From: a virus
Reading direction: 5' to 3' (one strand)
IMG/VR virus record: IMGVR_UViG_3300021091_004015
Coordinates: 38,673-102,672 of that record
Length of the DNA: 64,000 nucleotides
Made by a program: the position numbers and the translations under genes. The notes below the pieces were generated by a model. It ran no database searches, was not told the DNA's origin, and saw nothing but the letters and a program-made list of their open reading frames with translations. Below are positions 48,726 through 57,612 of the stretch, in pieces. The first letter of the stretch is position 1. The number at the start of each line of letters is the position of its first letter.

Positions 48726-49449
48726 CTTCGTATTTTTCTAATATTTTAGCAATTAAAGGGTTTCGCACATTTTTAGCGTTTCTAAAATCGTAAACCCCGA
48801 TATCATTAATATTTTGAAATTTCTGTAATGCGTCATATAAACCTGATTGTTTTTTATCTTTGTATCTATCTGTCTGTTCCAAATCCCCAGAAATAAAGAA
48901 TTTACTATTAAAACCAATCCTTGTCATTAATAATTTAATTTGGTTAGGTGTTGCGTTTTGAGCTTCCTCAAAAACTAAGATTGAGTTGTCTATATTCATA
49001 CCTCTCATGTAAGCGAGTGCAAACACTTCGATAATTTCAGCCTCTTTTAATTTTTCTCTAGCGTCTTTACCAATAATTTTATTTAATAAGTAATATGAAG
49101 GGAAAATATAAGGGTCTAACTTTTCTTCTAAATTTCCTGGTAACGAACCAAGTTTTTCTTCCGCTTCTACCGCAGGTCTAACAATTATTAGTTTTTCATA
49201 TGAGTTATTCGGGTCAATTAATAAATCTACCGCCGCTTTCATTGCTATATAAGATTTACCAACACCTGCAGGTCCCGAACAAATTGTAATTTGATTTTCT
49301 TTTAAAATTTTATAATACTCTTCTTGATTTGGTGATAAAAATTTATTTTTTTGTTTTTTCTTAACTACCGAATTAATGAATTCTTTTCTTGAGAATGGTT
49401 TAACTTCAGAGTCCTCAGACAATGGAGGTTGTTTTTTTCTTTGAGTCAT
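48709..49449 (-). CDS. phoH: PhoH-like ATPase
   Basis: 246 aa from MTQRKKQPPLSEDSEV; the in-frame start at 49491 would include AT-rich leader. Walker A is ICSGPAGVGKSYIAMKAAVD, then YEKLIIVRPAVEAEEKLGSLPG (the PhoH RPxVxxxxxLGFLPG signature) and Walker B SILVFEEAQNATPNQIK. RIGFNSKFFISGDLEQTD and a C-terminal arginine-rich helix complete the fold. PhoH proteins are RNA-linked ATPases very common in large marine phages; their role in infection is unsettled. Confidence 0.9.
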   Translation of the reverse strand: MTQRKKQPPLSEDSEVKPFSRKEFINSVVKKKQKNKFLSPNQEEYYKILKENQITICSGPAGVGKSYIAMKAAVDLLIDPNNSYEKLIIVRPAVEAEEKLGSLPGNLEEKLDPYIFPSYYLLNKIIGKDAREKLKEAEIIEVFALAYMRGMNIDNSILVFEEAQNATPNQIKLLMTRIGFNSKFFISGDLEQTDRYKDKKQSGLYDALQKFQNINDIGVYDFRNAKNVRNPLIAKILEKYEDENRD

Positions 49450-49521
49450 ATTTTTAATTATATTTATAAAAATATATTTTATTTTTAACAAATGTGAATA
49501 CGAAAATTATTTACGTATATA

Positions 49522-51030
49522 TTACATAACAATTATGTGTTTCTTTATCTTTTCTAAATTATTAATAACAAAAGGTTGTAAGGATTGAAAATAGTCTGTT
49601 TGTACTTTTAAAAGGTTGTCACTGTCCTCATTTCTGGTTTGACTTTCTAAGTGATACGCAACTAAAGAACCGTCATAATAATTATCAAATCCTAATGTTA
49701 CACATTTTAAATTCAACTCTACGTCCTCAAAACAACTAATATAATTTTCATTAAAATAACCACATTTCTCAAAAACATTTTTACGTATCATCAATAATGC
49801 CGCAGTAGAACCCACAACTTTTTTTACATTGGTTGTAAAATTGTAATACGATTTTAAATTAGAGTGTGTCACTTGGAAAGCTCTTTTTTTATCAATGAAT
49901 GTGACAATACCATCATGTTGTATTGTGTTATCTTCATAATGAAGTCTTGCACCAACAGTACCAACCTTTTTATTGTCATTAAAAATTTTTAACATTCCGT
50001 ATACAACGTTATTTAATAATTTAATATCGTTGTTTGAAAATAACAAATATTCATAATCACTTGAAATGTGATTTTTAACTATATCGTTATTTATCTGTGC
50101 AAAATTATAATAGTCATACTCGATTAGTTTTATATTACCCATTGGTAATATATTATTTTTAATCCATTCTTTTTCTTCTTTAGAAGACCCTGTATCACCA
50201 ATAAAAATATCAAATAAATCACTATTACAGTTTTTATAAAATGATTCTACACAATTAAATAAAAGATTAGTTTTACCTTTAGTGACAATAACGATTCCCA
50301 CTTTACCAATATTCTTGATTGTTTTTTCAGTTATTTCAGGTATATAAACATCATTAGGTTTTAAATCTATTGGTAAATTTTTACCCCACTTTTCTAAAAA
50401 TTTATCTTTAGACTCAAAAAATTCTTGATTAGGTTGACCTATTGATTCGTGAGTAATTTCAAATGACGAAGTTACTCCTAGTTTAACGTTATCTAAATAA
50501 TTTGGGATGCAAAAACCGTGGTCATAAAAATGAAATTTACCAAAGGATTGGTCAAATAAATGTTTTATTTTTGTTTTATCAAATGAAATAAATAATCCAT
50601 CAACACTTACAACAGGAATTAAAAAAGGTAATTTGGGTGAATACTTACTTAAAAATTTTTTACCTCCTTTTGGATGGTGGTATACTTGACCAACCATTGT
50701 CTGTTGCATCCTTTCCCAATAAACACCTGATGAAGGGAAATAACAAGTACCTGCTTTTCCAATTATACCGAATTCGGGATTATTAGAAAAATCCTCAAGT
50801 AATTTAACGCCCCATCCTTTTTCTAATTTAATATCGTTATGACAACAAACAATAATGTCATACTTAGCTTCTTTGATTCCTTGATTGTAAACTTCAGATA
50901 GTGAATATTCATTATGATTTACATAAGGTAATACTTGTACCCACTGAAGTCCTGATGTTAGTATAAGATGGTCATTAAATTTATCATTATACTCTTTGTC
51001 TTTATGTGTTGAATAGATTATTGTTATCAT
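49522..51030 (-). CDS. Tandem glycosyltransferase (StrF-like + GT2)
   Basis: 502 aa with two GT-A modules. Residues 1-215 (MITIIYSTHKDKEYNDKF, YDIIVCCHNDIKLEKGWG, HDH-type end FHFYDHGFC) look like the StrF/GT2_5 family. Residues about 225-490 (KVGIVIVTKGKTNLLFNCVE, YLLFSNNDIKLL, FEKCGYFNENYISCFEDVELNLKC) are a classical GT2 with an NND metal motif and an ED catalytic motif. It overlaps the MTase-GT8 gene by 29 bases. Two sugar transfers by one chain suggest synthesis of a short oligosaccharide. Confidence 0.8.
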   Translation of the reverse strand: MITIIYSTHKDKEYNDKFNDHLILTSGLQWVQVLPYVNHNEYSLSEVYNQGIKEAKYDIIVCCHNDIKLEKGWGVKLLEDFSNNPEFGIIGKAGTCYFPSSGVYWERMQQTMVGQVYHHPKGGKKFLSKYSPKLPFLIPVVSVDGLFISFDKTKIKHLFDQSFGKFHFYDHGFCIPNYLDNVKLGVTSSFEITHESIGQPNQEFFESKDKFLEKWGKNLPIDLKPNDVYIPEITEKTIKNIGKVGIVIVTKGKTNLLFNCVESFYKNCNSDLFDIFIGDTGSSKEEKEWIKNNILPMGNIKLIEYDYYNFAQINNDIVKNHISSDYEYLLFSNNDIKLLNNVVYGMLKIFNDNKKVGTVGARLHYEDNTIQHDGIVTFIDKKRAFQVTHSNLKSYYNFTTNVKKVVGSTAALLMIRKNVFEKCGYFNENYISCFEDVELNLKCVTLGFDNYYDGSLVAYHLESQTRNEDSDNLLKVQTDYFQSLQPFVINNLEKIKKHIIVM

Positions 51031-52348
51031 AAATTTCGTCGAATTTATCTTTCATTTCATGAAAGAATGGTGTTATTAAAGTTTGATGTGGAAAATCAAT
51101 ATAGTTATCATCATTAAAAGTTGGTTTTGGTCCATGAAAATGTAAAATTTTAATGCCATTAAACGGACCCCAATAAGGTTTATAATTAAACCTATAGTTT
51201 AATCTTTCAATTGATTCATTATAAAACATTTTGTACGCGTCTTGGTCGTACACATTAAATTTACTTAAATTTAATTTAATAAATTCAACGAACTCATTAT
51301 AGGTATCTTTTAAATACCTCCAATTAATCCACATTACGCCGCTATTCATATCCCAATGTTTACCAACTTTTGTAAATTCCCCAGCACACATAAATGTATT
51401 AGGTTTGTTATCTAAAATGTCAGAAATATCTGACATAAACATAACATCATTATCGGTATACAAAACATAATCATCTTTAATATCAAGAGATTCACACACA
51501 ATTGGTATATCAACTCTTAAAAAGGCTCCATAAGCAATTGTGTCATCACCGTAGTGTTTTTTTAAATCATCATAAAATGTTATCCTATGGTTTATTACTG
51601 TAACACCAAGTTTAGTTAATTCCTCGATATGGGAATCTTCTTCACCATCAAGTATTAAGATAGGTGTTAAAAACGGATTTGTTTTTTTTGCGGTTATCAC
51701 CGCAACTTTATACATCTTTATATAGTTTAAATAACTATTTTGATTATGAGTGTTTAATCCAGTAAACCAATAAACATTCTTTGTTTGGTTATCTTTATTA
51801 GAAATTAATTTATACCAAGAACCGTCACCATAACTATTATCAGGTTTACCTAACATTTCGTTGACCGCAACTCTAACACCCGCAATATGTCTATGAACAT
51901 TAACAAACTCATCAGTTTGATAATCATGACCTGAAATAACTTTTTTAACCAACGGACTCCAATGAACGATGTCATTTTTAACACATTCATATTTATGACA
52001 GGCATCAATATAAACCATATCACATTCTATAGAATAATCTGTAGTATAACCTTTAATTTTTCTAATATTTCCGTATAAAGAAGCTCTCAAATCAAATTGT
52101 TCCTCAACATCAACGTAATCGGCATAACTAGCGGAATCCGCATCATCAAATCCACCTTCCCAAGAGTCAATACATATTATAATTCCGTTTGGGAATTCTT
52201 GAGCGAAGATTGCACTACTCTCACCCATATAGGAACCTAACTCAACAATTGTAGGAGATTCCCCTAATATGGGTTTTAAATCTTGACATAATTTTCTTAA
52301 CTCTAACTCAAAATCATGAGTTCTCATTACAGTCTTCAATTCTTTCAT
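51002..52348 (-). CDS. Methyltransferase-GT8 glycosyltransferase fusion
   Basis: 448 aa. Residues about 1-165 are a class I SAM-dependent methyltransferase (PTIVELGSYMGESSAIFAQE, ICIDSWEGG, MVYIDACHKYECVKNDI). The rest is a GT8-type enzyme: VLYTDNDVMFMSDI (DxD), MNSGVMWINWRYL, YDQDAYKM, and ILHFHGPKPTF (the GT8 HxxGxxKP end). Such a fusion could cap a glycan by methylation and add a sugar. It overlaps the dUTPase gene by four bases. An in-frame ATG seven codons downstream (MRTHDFELE) is an alternative start. Confidence 0.8.
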   Translation of the reverse strand: MKELKTVMRTHDFELELRKLCQDLKPILGESPTIVELGSYMGESSAIFAQEFPNGIIICIDSWEGGFDDADSASYADYVDVEEQFDLRASLYGNIRKIKGYTTDYSIECDMVYIDACHKYECVKNDIVHWSPLVKKVISGHDYQTDEFVNVHRHIAGVRVAVNEMLGKPDNSYGDGSWYKLISNKDNQTKNVYWFTGLNTHNQNSYLNYIKMYKVAVITAKKTNPFLTPILILDGEEDSHIEELTKLGVTVINHRITFYDDLKKHYGDDTIAYGAFLRVDIPIVCESLDIKDDYVLYTDNDVMFMSDISDILDNKPNTFMCAGEFTKVGKHWDMNSGVMWINWRYLKDTYNEFVEFIKLNLSKFNVYDQDAYKMFYNESIERLNYRFNYKPYWGPFNGIKILHFHGPKPTFNDDNYIDFPHQTLITPFFHEMKDKFDEIYDNNNLFNT

Positions 52349-52944
52349 ATTCCTGTAGAACCAAATCCATTCTCCCCTCTATCTTTATTTTTTTGATTTT
52401 TATTTTCGGTTAACTCTACCCATTTACCATTTACTACAGGACATAAAACCGCTTGAGCAACTTTCATTCCTTTTGGAATCATAACATTATAGTTGTTGGT
52501 GTTAAATATAATCACCTGTATCTCTCCTGTATAACCATTATCTACAGTACCTGGTGAATTTAATACCATTAAACCTTGTTTTAAAGATAACCCACTTTTA
52601 GACCTTACCTGAATTTCATATCCGTCTTTAATGTCTAAAGAAATTCCTGTTGGTACCAAAACTCTACCAAATGGAGGGATATCAACGTCAATTACAGAAT
52701 GTAAATCAAATCCTGAATCGCTTGGATAATTGTATTTTGGCTCAACGGAATCAGGGTGTAACTTTACAAATCCAAGAGGTAATTTAGGGTTGTAGTTGGA
52801 TAAATCATCCTCGAGAGATTTCATATCTAACCCAAAGTCATTTAAAATCATATCATAATCCAACTCACCGTTCCCACTCTCATCAATCATTTTTTGGAGT
52901 TTTTTTGCATACTCACTTAAGTCTAAATCATCAAGTCCATTCAT
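52345..52944 (-). CDS. dut: dUTPase
   Basis: 199 aa. All five trimeric dUTPase motifs are visible: I SDSGFDLHS, II VRSKSGLSL, III GTVDNGYTGEIQVI (catalytic Asp and Tyr), IV near PKGMKVAQAVLCP, V RGENGFGSTG. It hydrolyses dUTP to dUMP and keeps uracil out of phage DNA. About 65 acidic residues precede the core (LDDLDLSEYAKKLQKMI), an N-terminal extension compared with the usual 140-150 aa enzyme. It overlaps the exonuclease start by one base. Confidence 0.93.
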   Translation of the reverse strand: MNGLDDLDLSEYAKKLQKMIDESGNGELDYDMILNDFGLDMKSLEDDLSNYNPKLPLGFVKLHPDSVEPKYNYPSDSGFDLHSVIDVDIPPFGRVLVPTGISLDIKDGYEIQVRSKSGLSLKQGLMVLNSPGTVDNGYTGEIQVIIFNTNNYNVMIPKGMKVAQAVLCPVVNGKWVELTENKNQKNKDRGENGFGSTGI

Positions 52945-53654
52945 TATTGTAAATTTTTTAATTTTTTAATTGTGTCGACTAAAACAACAACATCTTTTTC
53001 ACAGTATTCTGAGATTGATTTTAAATCTTGTTTTTCCCAATAGGTTTCATGTACCTTATCACCTGTAACTTCACCATCTTTAGGTGTTGGGATTTCTAAA
53101 CAACTACACATTAAATCTAATGAACCAATTGAGGAGTACGCTCCGTATTGCCAAATTTCTTTAGTGTCAATTGCCTTTACTTCCCATGGTTTTGTATCAT
53201 AAGATGGAAGAATTTTTGACGGCATAATACCATTGATAATCATTCTTTTAGCTAACATCGGGATATCAAAATTCTTAAGATTGTGACCACATAAATAAAA
53301 ATCTAATTTGTGACACCTATCAAGTAAATTTCTAACTTGGATTAATAATTCTTTTTCGTTATTACCTGAAAAAGTTTGTTTTTTAACATCTCCATTATCC
53401 ATAACAAACGCCATTGATACACAAACTATTTTTGCAAACTCAGGTACTAGAGCAGCTCTTCGTTTAAACATAAAATTTTTAGAGTCGATGTCAACCGTAG
53501 CATCTTCAGGGAATCTTTTTTGGAACCAATCAAAATACTTTTCAAATTGACTAGCAATCTCAGGACTAAATTTTTGACAAGAATCATAGTCGGGACAACC
53601 CCCGACAGTTTCAATGTCTAAGAATAAAATTTTTGTAATTGGTATATTAATCAT
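52944..53654 (-). CDS. DEDD 3'-5' exonuclease (PolB exo2-like)
   Basis: 236 aa. ILFLDIETVGG carries the first Asp/Glu pair, LCGHNLKNFDIPMLAKR the second, and SISEYCEKDVVVLVDTI the YxxxD (DEDDy) end. This resembles the stand-alone predicted polymerase-B-type 3'-5' exonucleases (PF10108). It would degrade or proofread single-stranded DNA or RNA ends. Four bases separate it from the upstream glycosyltransferase. Confidence 0.87.
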   Translation of the reverse strand: MINIPITKILFLDIETVGGCPDYDSCQKFSPEIASQFEKYFDWFQKRFPEDATVDIDSKNFMFKRRAALVPEFAKIVCVSMAFVMDNGDVKKQTFSGNNEKELLIQVRNLLDRCHKLDFYLCGHNLKNFDIPMLAKRMIINGIMPSKILPSYDTKPWEVKAIDTKEIWQYGAYSSIGSLDLMCSCLEIPTPKDGEVTGDKVHETYWEKQDLKSISEYCEKDVVVLVDTIKKLKNLQ

Positions 53655-53657
53655 AAC

Positions 53658-54875
53658 TTATTTAATTAGTGATTTGTAAAATTCTTTTCGCAAAGTAGTA
53701 ACATTTTGCAAATTGTATTTGTCTTTAACAGTTTCATATAGTCTTTCACCCATATCTGTCATTAGGTTTGGATTTTGTAATAATTTTTTAATGAATTTAT
53801 GCCAATCACTATGATTTCTATTTTCATTAACTAACATAGCATTACCATCAACAAACTCACCATTTTTTAGACAATGTTTAAGGTCTATAGTGTAAGGTCC
53901 TATTTCGGAAGCGATTAATGCCTTTTTATAAAATCCCGCCTCAATCACTTTTAATTGAGATTTCATTCTATTGAATATGTGGTTTTTGATTGGAGCTAAA
54001 GATATGTCAAACTTAGAGTAGTTAGAGGCATATTGTGTTACAGGTCTTGTCCATACTCTAACATAAGGTAATGACTTATCAGTCATATAATTTTTTTCCT
54101 CATACAACGTTAGATATTTTTTATAGTCTTCATCGATAATACTATATTTATCTGTAAATATTTCTTCATAACGAGCCCAAACAGTTTCTTCAGGTCTAAT
54201 TGGTCTTTGTTTTTTTTCTCCCGTTTGTTTGTTAATTTCTGTTATATGACCTCTAGTATCGAAACCACATAAAACATATTGTATGTTATTTTTTAATGAA
54301 CTGTTTTTTGTTACAAATCCATCTAATAACTTTAAATCATGTAAGTGGGAAGAACCACCTAACCAACCAACTCTAATTCTATCAGATTCTAATGTTGGTT
54401 CTTTAAACTGAGGTTCATTTGGGTCCACTGCATTTGGTAAAACAATTACGTTTTTGTTAAATTTACGTATTTCATTTGCAAATATTTCAGTAGTTGTTGT
54501 AACATAACTAGCTTCTTTTAGATTAGCAACAATTTTTTCATGTATTTTTTCTTGTAAAATAATACTATGGATAGGATGTTCTTTTGTCGGTAACCAATAA
54601 TCATCAATATCAACTACTACAACAATACCCATTGATTTTAAATTTCTAATTATCGCAGGACAGGAGTCGTAATTTTGACCAATGTTTCTATGTACATGGA
54701 CTATTTGGTACTTCTTCCAATAATTGGGGTCACTAATTCTTGGTTCATAATCGATATCGACATGAAAATCATCATTATACATGTTTTGTAACATTATATG
54801 GGGGTCAATCGACCTAAATTTACCAACACCTGTACGGTCTGATGGTAATACTAAAACTTTAATTTTTTCTGACAT
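53658..54875 (-). CDS. Glycosyltransferase, GT4-like
   Basis: 405 aa from MSEKIKVLVLPSDRTGVGKF; a longer frame to 54950 would add hydrophobic AT-rich codons overlapping the upstream terminator. The GT-B pattern is KYQIVHVHRNIGQ, VVVDIDDYW, VLPNAVDPNEPQ, RVGWLGGSSHLHDLKLL and KVIEAGFYKKALIASEIGPY. DIDDYW is typical of phage GT4-like enzymes. It is first in the long minus operon after the 54943 terminator. Confidence 0.8.
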   Translation of the reverse strand: MSEKIKVLVLPSDRTGVGKFRSIDPHIMLQNMYNDDFHVDIDYEPRISDPNYWKKYQIVHVHRNIGQNYDSCPAIIRNLKSMGIVVVVDIDDYWLPTKEHPIHSIILQEKIHEKIVANLKEASYVTTTTEIFANEIRKFNKNVIVLPNAVDPNEPQFKEPTLESDRIRVGWLGGSSHLHDLKLLDGFVTKNSSLKNNIQYVLCGFDTRGHITEINKQTGEKKQRPIRPEETVWARYEEIFTDKYSIIDEDYKKYLTLYEEKNYMTDKSLPYVRVWTRPVTQYASNYSKFDISLAPIKNHIFNRMKSQLKVIEAGFYKKALIASEIGPYTIDLKHCLKNGEFVDGNAMLVNENRNHSDWHKFIKKLLQNPNLMTDMGERLYETVKDKYNLQNVTTLRKEFYKSLIK

Positions 54876-54942
54876 ATTTTTATATATAACATAGAAAATA
54901 TAGTCAGATAAACAGACATTATCAATATAATAATAAATAAAA

Positions 54943-54964
54943 AACCCCATCGATTGACGGGGTT
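54943..54964 (-). terminator. Minus-strand terminator
   Basis: AACCCC/GGGGTT stem read on the minus strand, followed by a T-rich run; ends the 57561-54969 operon. Confidence 0.8.
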
Positions 54965-54968
54965 CAAG

Positions 54969-55562
54969 TTATTGTACTTTTTTAATTTTGGTTACCTTAC
55001 CTTCAAAAATGTGTTTTCCAACTTTAAATTGGAAAAGCTCATTTGATTTTTGGGTTGATTCGGTCAACAAACCGTTTTCAGATAAAACTTCTTCAACAGT
55101 TTCTCTCACAATATCTTTAATTTGTTTTGCGGTAAGTGAACTACTAATTTGATTTGGATTAGTTTGTTGTCTTTTAGGATTTGTCTCATTTATGACATTA
55201 CCATTAGAATTCATTAACCTCGTAGCTTTCTCAACTAACTCATTTGATAAAGTGGGACCTGACATACCATTAGGTTGTGCAATTGGATATTCTATCATAA
55301 GTTGTTTTATTTCATCTGGTAATTTAGACCCCATAATTCTATCTACCGTAGGTGTTTCGGTATTATAAATTGGTTTTGATTGTTCCATCATAAATTCTTG
55401 TGGAATGTTGTAATTAGCTTTAGGATTATCAAAATTTTCAGTATTGGGAATGTTGTAATTTGCCAATGGTACATTTTGACCACTTCTCGGCATTTGATTA
55501 TGAATATCCATCATTTTTTTGGATATCATTAATTTTTGTAATAAATCATTTTCGTTTGTCAT
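54969..55562 (-). CDS. Hypothetical Asn/Gln/Pro-rich protein, 197 aa
   Basis: The N-terminal helix LLQKLMISKKMMDIHNQM is followed by two NYNIP-type repeats and an Asn/Pro-rich, probably unstructured middle. The helix TAKQIKDIVRETVEEVLSE and a beta end (FQFKVGKHIFEGKVTKIKKVQ) complete it. No enzyme motif. It lies in a minus operon of five genes that look structural or regulatory. Confidence 0.6.
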   Translation of the reverse strand: MTNENDLLQKLMISKKMMDIHNQMPRSGQNVPLANYNIPNTENFDNPKANYNIPQEFMMEQSKPIYNTETPTVDRIMGSKLPDEIKQLMIEYPIAQPNGMSGPTLSNELVEKATRLMNSNGNVINETNPKRQQTNPNQISSSLTAKQIKDIVRETVEEVLSENGLLTESTQKSNELFQFKVGKHIFEGKVTKIKKVQ

Positions 55563-55564
55563 AT

Positions 55565-55966
55565 TTAAATGTTTTCTTCTTCATTATTAAAGACCGCGTT
55601 AATCACTACTCTTTTCATACTTCTATCACCTCTTGGATTATAACCAGGTTTTGGTGTGTTAAAATTTTCAGCGGTCGGTTTAAATGATAAAATTTTATCA
55701 AGTCTAAAAAGTCTCCACCCAGGTAATGGTTGTTCACCTTTATATCCTGTGTGTGAAGAACCTTCTTCATCCCAAGCTCTTAAAACAGGGTTATCCGCTT
55801 TACTGTAACCAAAACAAACAGGTTCAATAACACGTAATCCCCTACCACCTGGCTCGTCACCATCATAATAAATTACTATTTTTTGTTTTTTCTTAATAGA
55901 ATCTATTATAGACTCGACAGAAGCTACTTCTAAAATAAGTGATTTAGTTATGTTGTAAAGTTTCAT
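55565..55966 (-). CDS. WYL-like domain protein
   Basis: 133 aa. After MKLYNITKSLILE (LE/V candidate site), residues 18-100 follow the WYL-domain pattern: SIIDSIKKKQKIVIYYDG, RGLRVIEPVCFGYSKADNPVLRAW, GWRLFRLDKILSFKP. WYL domains bind ligands or nucleic acids and often regulate defence loci; stand-alone versions occur in phages. Here there is no DNA-binding helix-turn-helix. It overlaps the upstream gene by one base. Confidence 0.7.
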   Translation of the reverse strand: MKLYNITKSLILEVASVESIIDSIKKKQKIVIYYDGDEPGGRGLRVIEPVCFGYSKADNPVLRAWDEEGSSHTGYKGEQPLPGWRLFRLDKILSFKPTAENFNTPKPGYNPRGDRSMKRVVINAVFNNEEENI

Positions 55967-56262
55967 TACGCGGATGGTGTTGTGTATGGTTTGTTAGGTT
56001 GATATTCGTTAATAACTATTTCAGCTTTTCTTTCCAAAATATCTTGGATTGCTCCTGCTCCTTGGTTATAAACATCTAAAAATCCTCCCGTACCTTTACC
56101 TTGCTCATCACCATCGGCTAAAGCATCAGGATTAACACTTGAGTATTCATTTGCGGTCTTTTTAAAATCATTTTTAGGTAATAATTTAGCTCTTTCCGCC
56201 TCAGCTATTGAACTTAACTCATTTTTAGGTTGTTCAAAATTTAAAGGTTCATTTACTGCCAT
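55966..56262 (-). CDS. Hypothetical protein, 98 aa
   Basis: MAVNEPLNFEQPKNELSSIAEAERAKLL... is acidic and probably partly disordered, with a short helix IQDILERKAEIVINEYQ near the end. No family is recognised; it is in an operon with the WYL-like gene (one-base overlap). Confidence 0.6.
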   Translation of the reverse strand: MAVNEPLNFEQPKNELSSIAEAERAKLLPKNDFKKTANEYSSVNPDALADGDEQGKGTGGFLDVYNQGAGAIQDILERKAEIVINEYQPNKPYTTPSA

Positions 56263-56264
56263 TT

Positions 56265-56735
56265 TTAAATTATTTTTTTAATTAAGTCGTTTATGCGTTT
56301 TAGGCTTTCGGTAACCTCCAAATTATAATATTCGGTGTTACTACTATGACTTTTTGATGGTCTATTTAAATTGTTTATTCCATTTTTTTCATGTGGGTCT
56401 ATAAATTGGTTAGGAAGAACTTCAGACCTATTTTGTTTTAAACTATGTACACCATCCCTCATTGATGTTAGGGTATTATCAACCCAATTTCTAACATAAT
56501 GACCTCCATTTAATATAAATGGTAAATCGTTTTCTCTTCCATTGAATGAATCAAACCAATTTTTCATTCTTTTTAGTTGTTGGTATGAAATTTCACCATT
56601 ATCTCTAAGTTCTTTATTTCTTCTAAAACCTTCGGTGTTTTCATCCGCACCTTGAGCTGCGTCATGACATTGTTTTAAATAGGTCATAACATCTTCAGGT
56701 AATTGGACTTTATTTCCGTATAAATCTTTATTCAC
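56265..56735 (-). CDS. Hypothetical protein, 156 aa
   Basis: MNKDLYGNKVQLPEDVMTYLKQCHDA... contains GEISYQQLKRMKNWFDSFNG and FILNGGHYVRNWVDNTLTSMR, a helical conserved-looking body, and a C-terminal amphipathic helix LEVTESLKRINDLIKKII. That helix resembles the leaders of packaged proteins but sits at the other end. It overlaps the upstream gene by eight bases. Confidence 0.65.
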   Translation of the reverse strand: MNKDLYGNKVQLPEDVMTYLKQCHDAAQGADENTEGFRRNKELRDNGEISYQQLKRMKNWFDSFNGRENDLPFILNGGHYVRNWVDNTLTSMRDGVHSLKQNRSEVLPNQFIDPHEKNGINNLNRPSKSHSSNTEYYNLEVTESLKRINDLIKKII

Positions 56736-57561
56736 TGGTTTTTAAAATACTTATAAGTTTATTAATACTTATACCTTCTTTGTCGGCAATTTTTTTAATT
56801 GATTGTAAGTTTTTAACTAATATTTTACTAACAGGGGAATCTTTTCTAACAACGTCAGAATAATCACTATCCTTTTTAGATAACATATCCTCAACCATTT
56901 TAATCATTCTTTGTTTTTGTGCCTCTTCTAAAGAACCCTTCTCAACTAAACGTTGTTTAAGTTTACCCTTTTTTCTTTTTTGACCTTTTAATTTACCAAA
57001 GTCATTAGTCCTCTCAACAGGGTTATCAACACCCATATCTTTAAGAGTTTTTACTGATTCGATAAAATCCATATCTTTAGTTTCTTCATAACCAAAGGCA
57101 TCTGAAAAATCAATCTCTTTAACAATATCTCCATCCTTTTCTTCACTTTCACCGTAATAAACTCTATAACCTCTAGTTACAGGGTCATTGGTTTGTCTTG
57201 TGGCAACAATAGTTTGGTCCATTGTCTTCTTTGGGTGTAAGTACATATTAATAAATGGAATACTTGAGTCTCTAAAGGTACCGTCAGAACCTATTAATTC
57301 ATTTATTTCTTTAGTATCACTAACATCATCAAGTTCTTTTTCAATATCCTTCTTTTTAACTTTTTCTTTCTTGGTTAAAAATTTTTGGACAATTGATTTA
57401 ACTTTTTTCTCATCTTTTTTATTGAAGTCTTTTTTGTTATCGGTTTTTCTAGATTCGGATAAAGTTTCCGCAACAGAATAATATAGGGAAATTTTATCAC
57501 CTTTATCTTTAAGGAAAAAATAACAATTATTATTAAAGTATTCTTTATTAAAATTAATCAT
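56728..57561 (-). CDS. Hypothetical Lys/Asp-rich protein, 277 aa
   Basis: The N-terminal 30 residues are aromatic and hydrophobic (NNNCYFFLKDKGDKISLYY) with an ETLSE/S site. A highly charged coiled region follows, then a beta part (PFINMYLHPKKTMDQTIVAT, GYRVYYGESEEKDGD), then another helical end. Function unknown. It is the first gene of the minus operon, divergent from 57613. Confidence 0.6.
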   Translation of the reverse strand: MINFNKEYFNNNCYFFLKDKGDKISLYYSVAETLSESRKTDNKKDFNKKDEKKVKSIVQKFLTKKEKVKKKDIEKELDDVSDTKEINELIGSDGTFRDSSIPFINMYLHPKKTMDQTIVATRQTNDPVTRGYRVYYGESEEKDGDIVKEIDFSDAFGYEETKDMDFIESVKTLKDMGVDNPVERTNDFGKLKGQKRKKGKLKQRLVEKGSLEEAQKQRMIKMVEDMLSKKDSDYSDVVRKDSPVSKILVKNLQSIKKIADKEGISINKLISILKTSE

Positions 57562-57574
57562 GACTTTTTTATCA

Positions 57575-57581
57575 ATAAATA
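57575..57581 (-). promoter_or_regulatory. TATTTAT motif (minus strand)
   Basis: 13 bases before the ATG at 57561, back to back with the plus-strand copy at 57595. Confidence 0.55.
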
Positions 57582-57594
57582 CTTCGTTTTAATG

Positions 57595-57601
57595 TATTTA
57601 T
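57595..57601 (+). promoter_or_regulatory. TATTTAT motif
   Basis: 11 bases before the ATG at 57613; forms a divergent pair with 57575. Confidence 0.55.
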
Positions 57602-57612
57602 CATAAAAAAAG

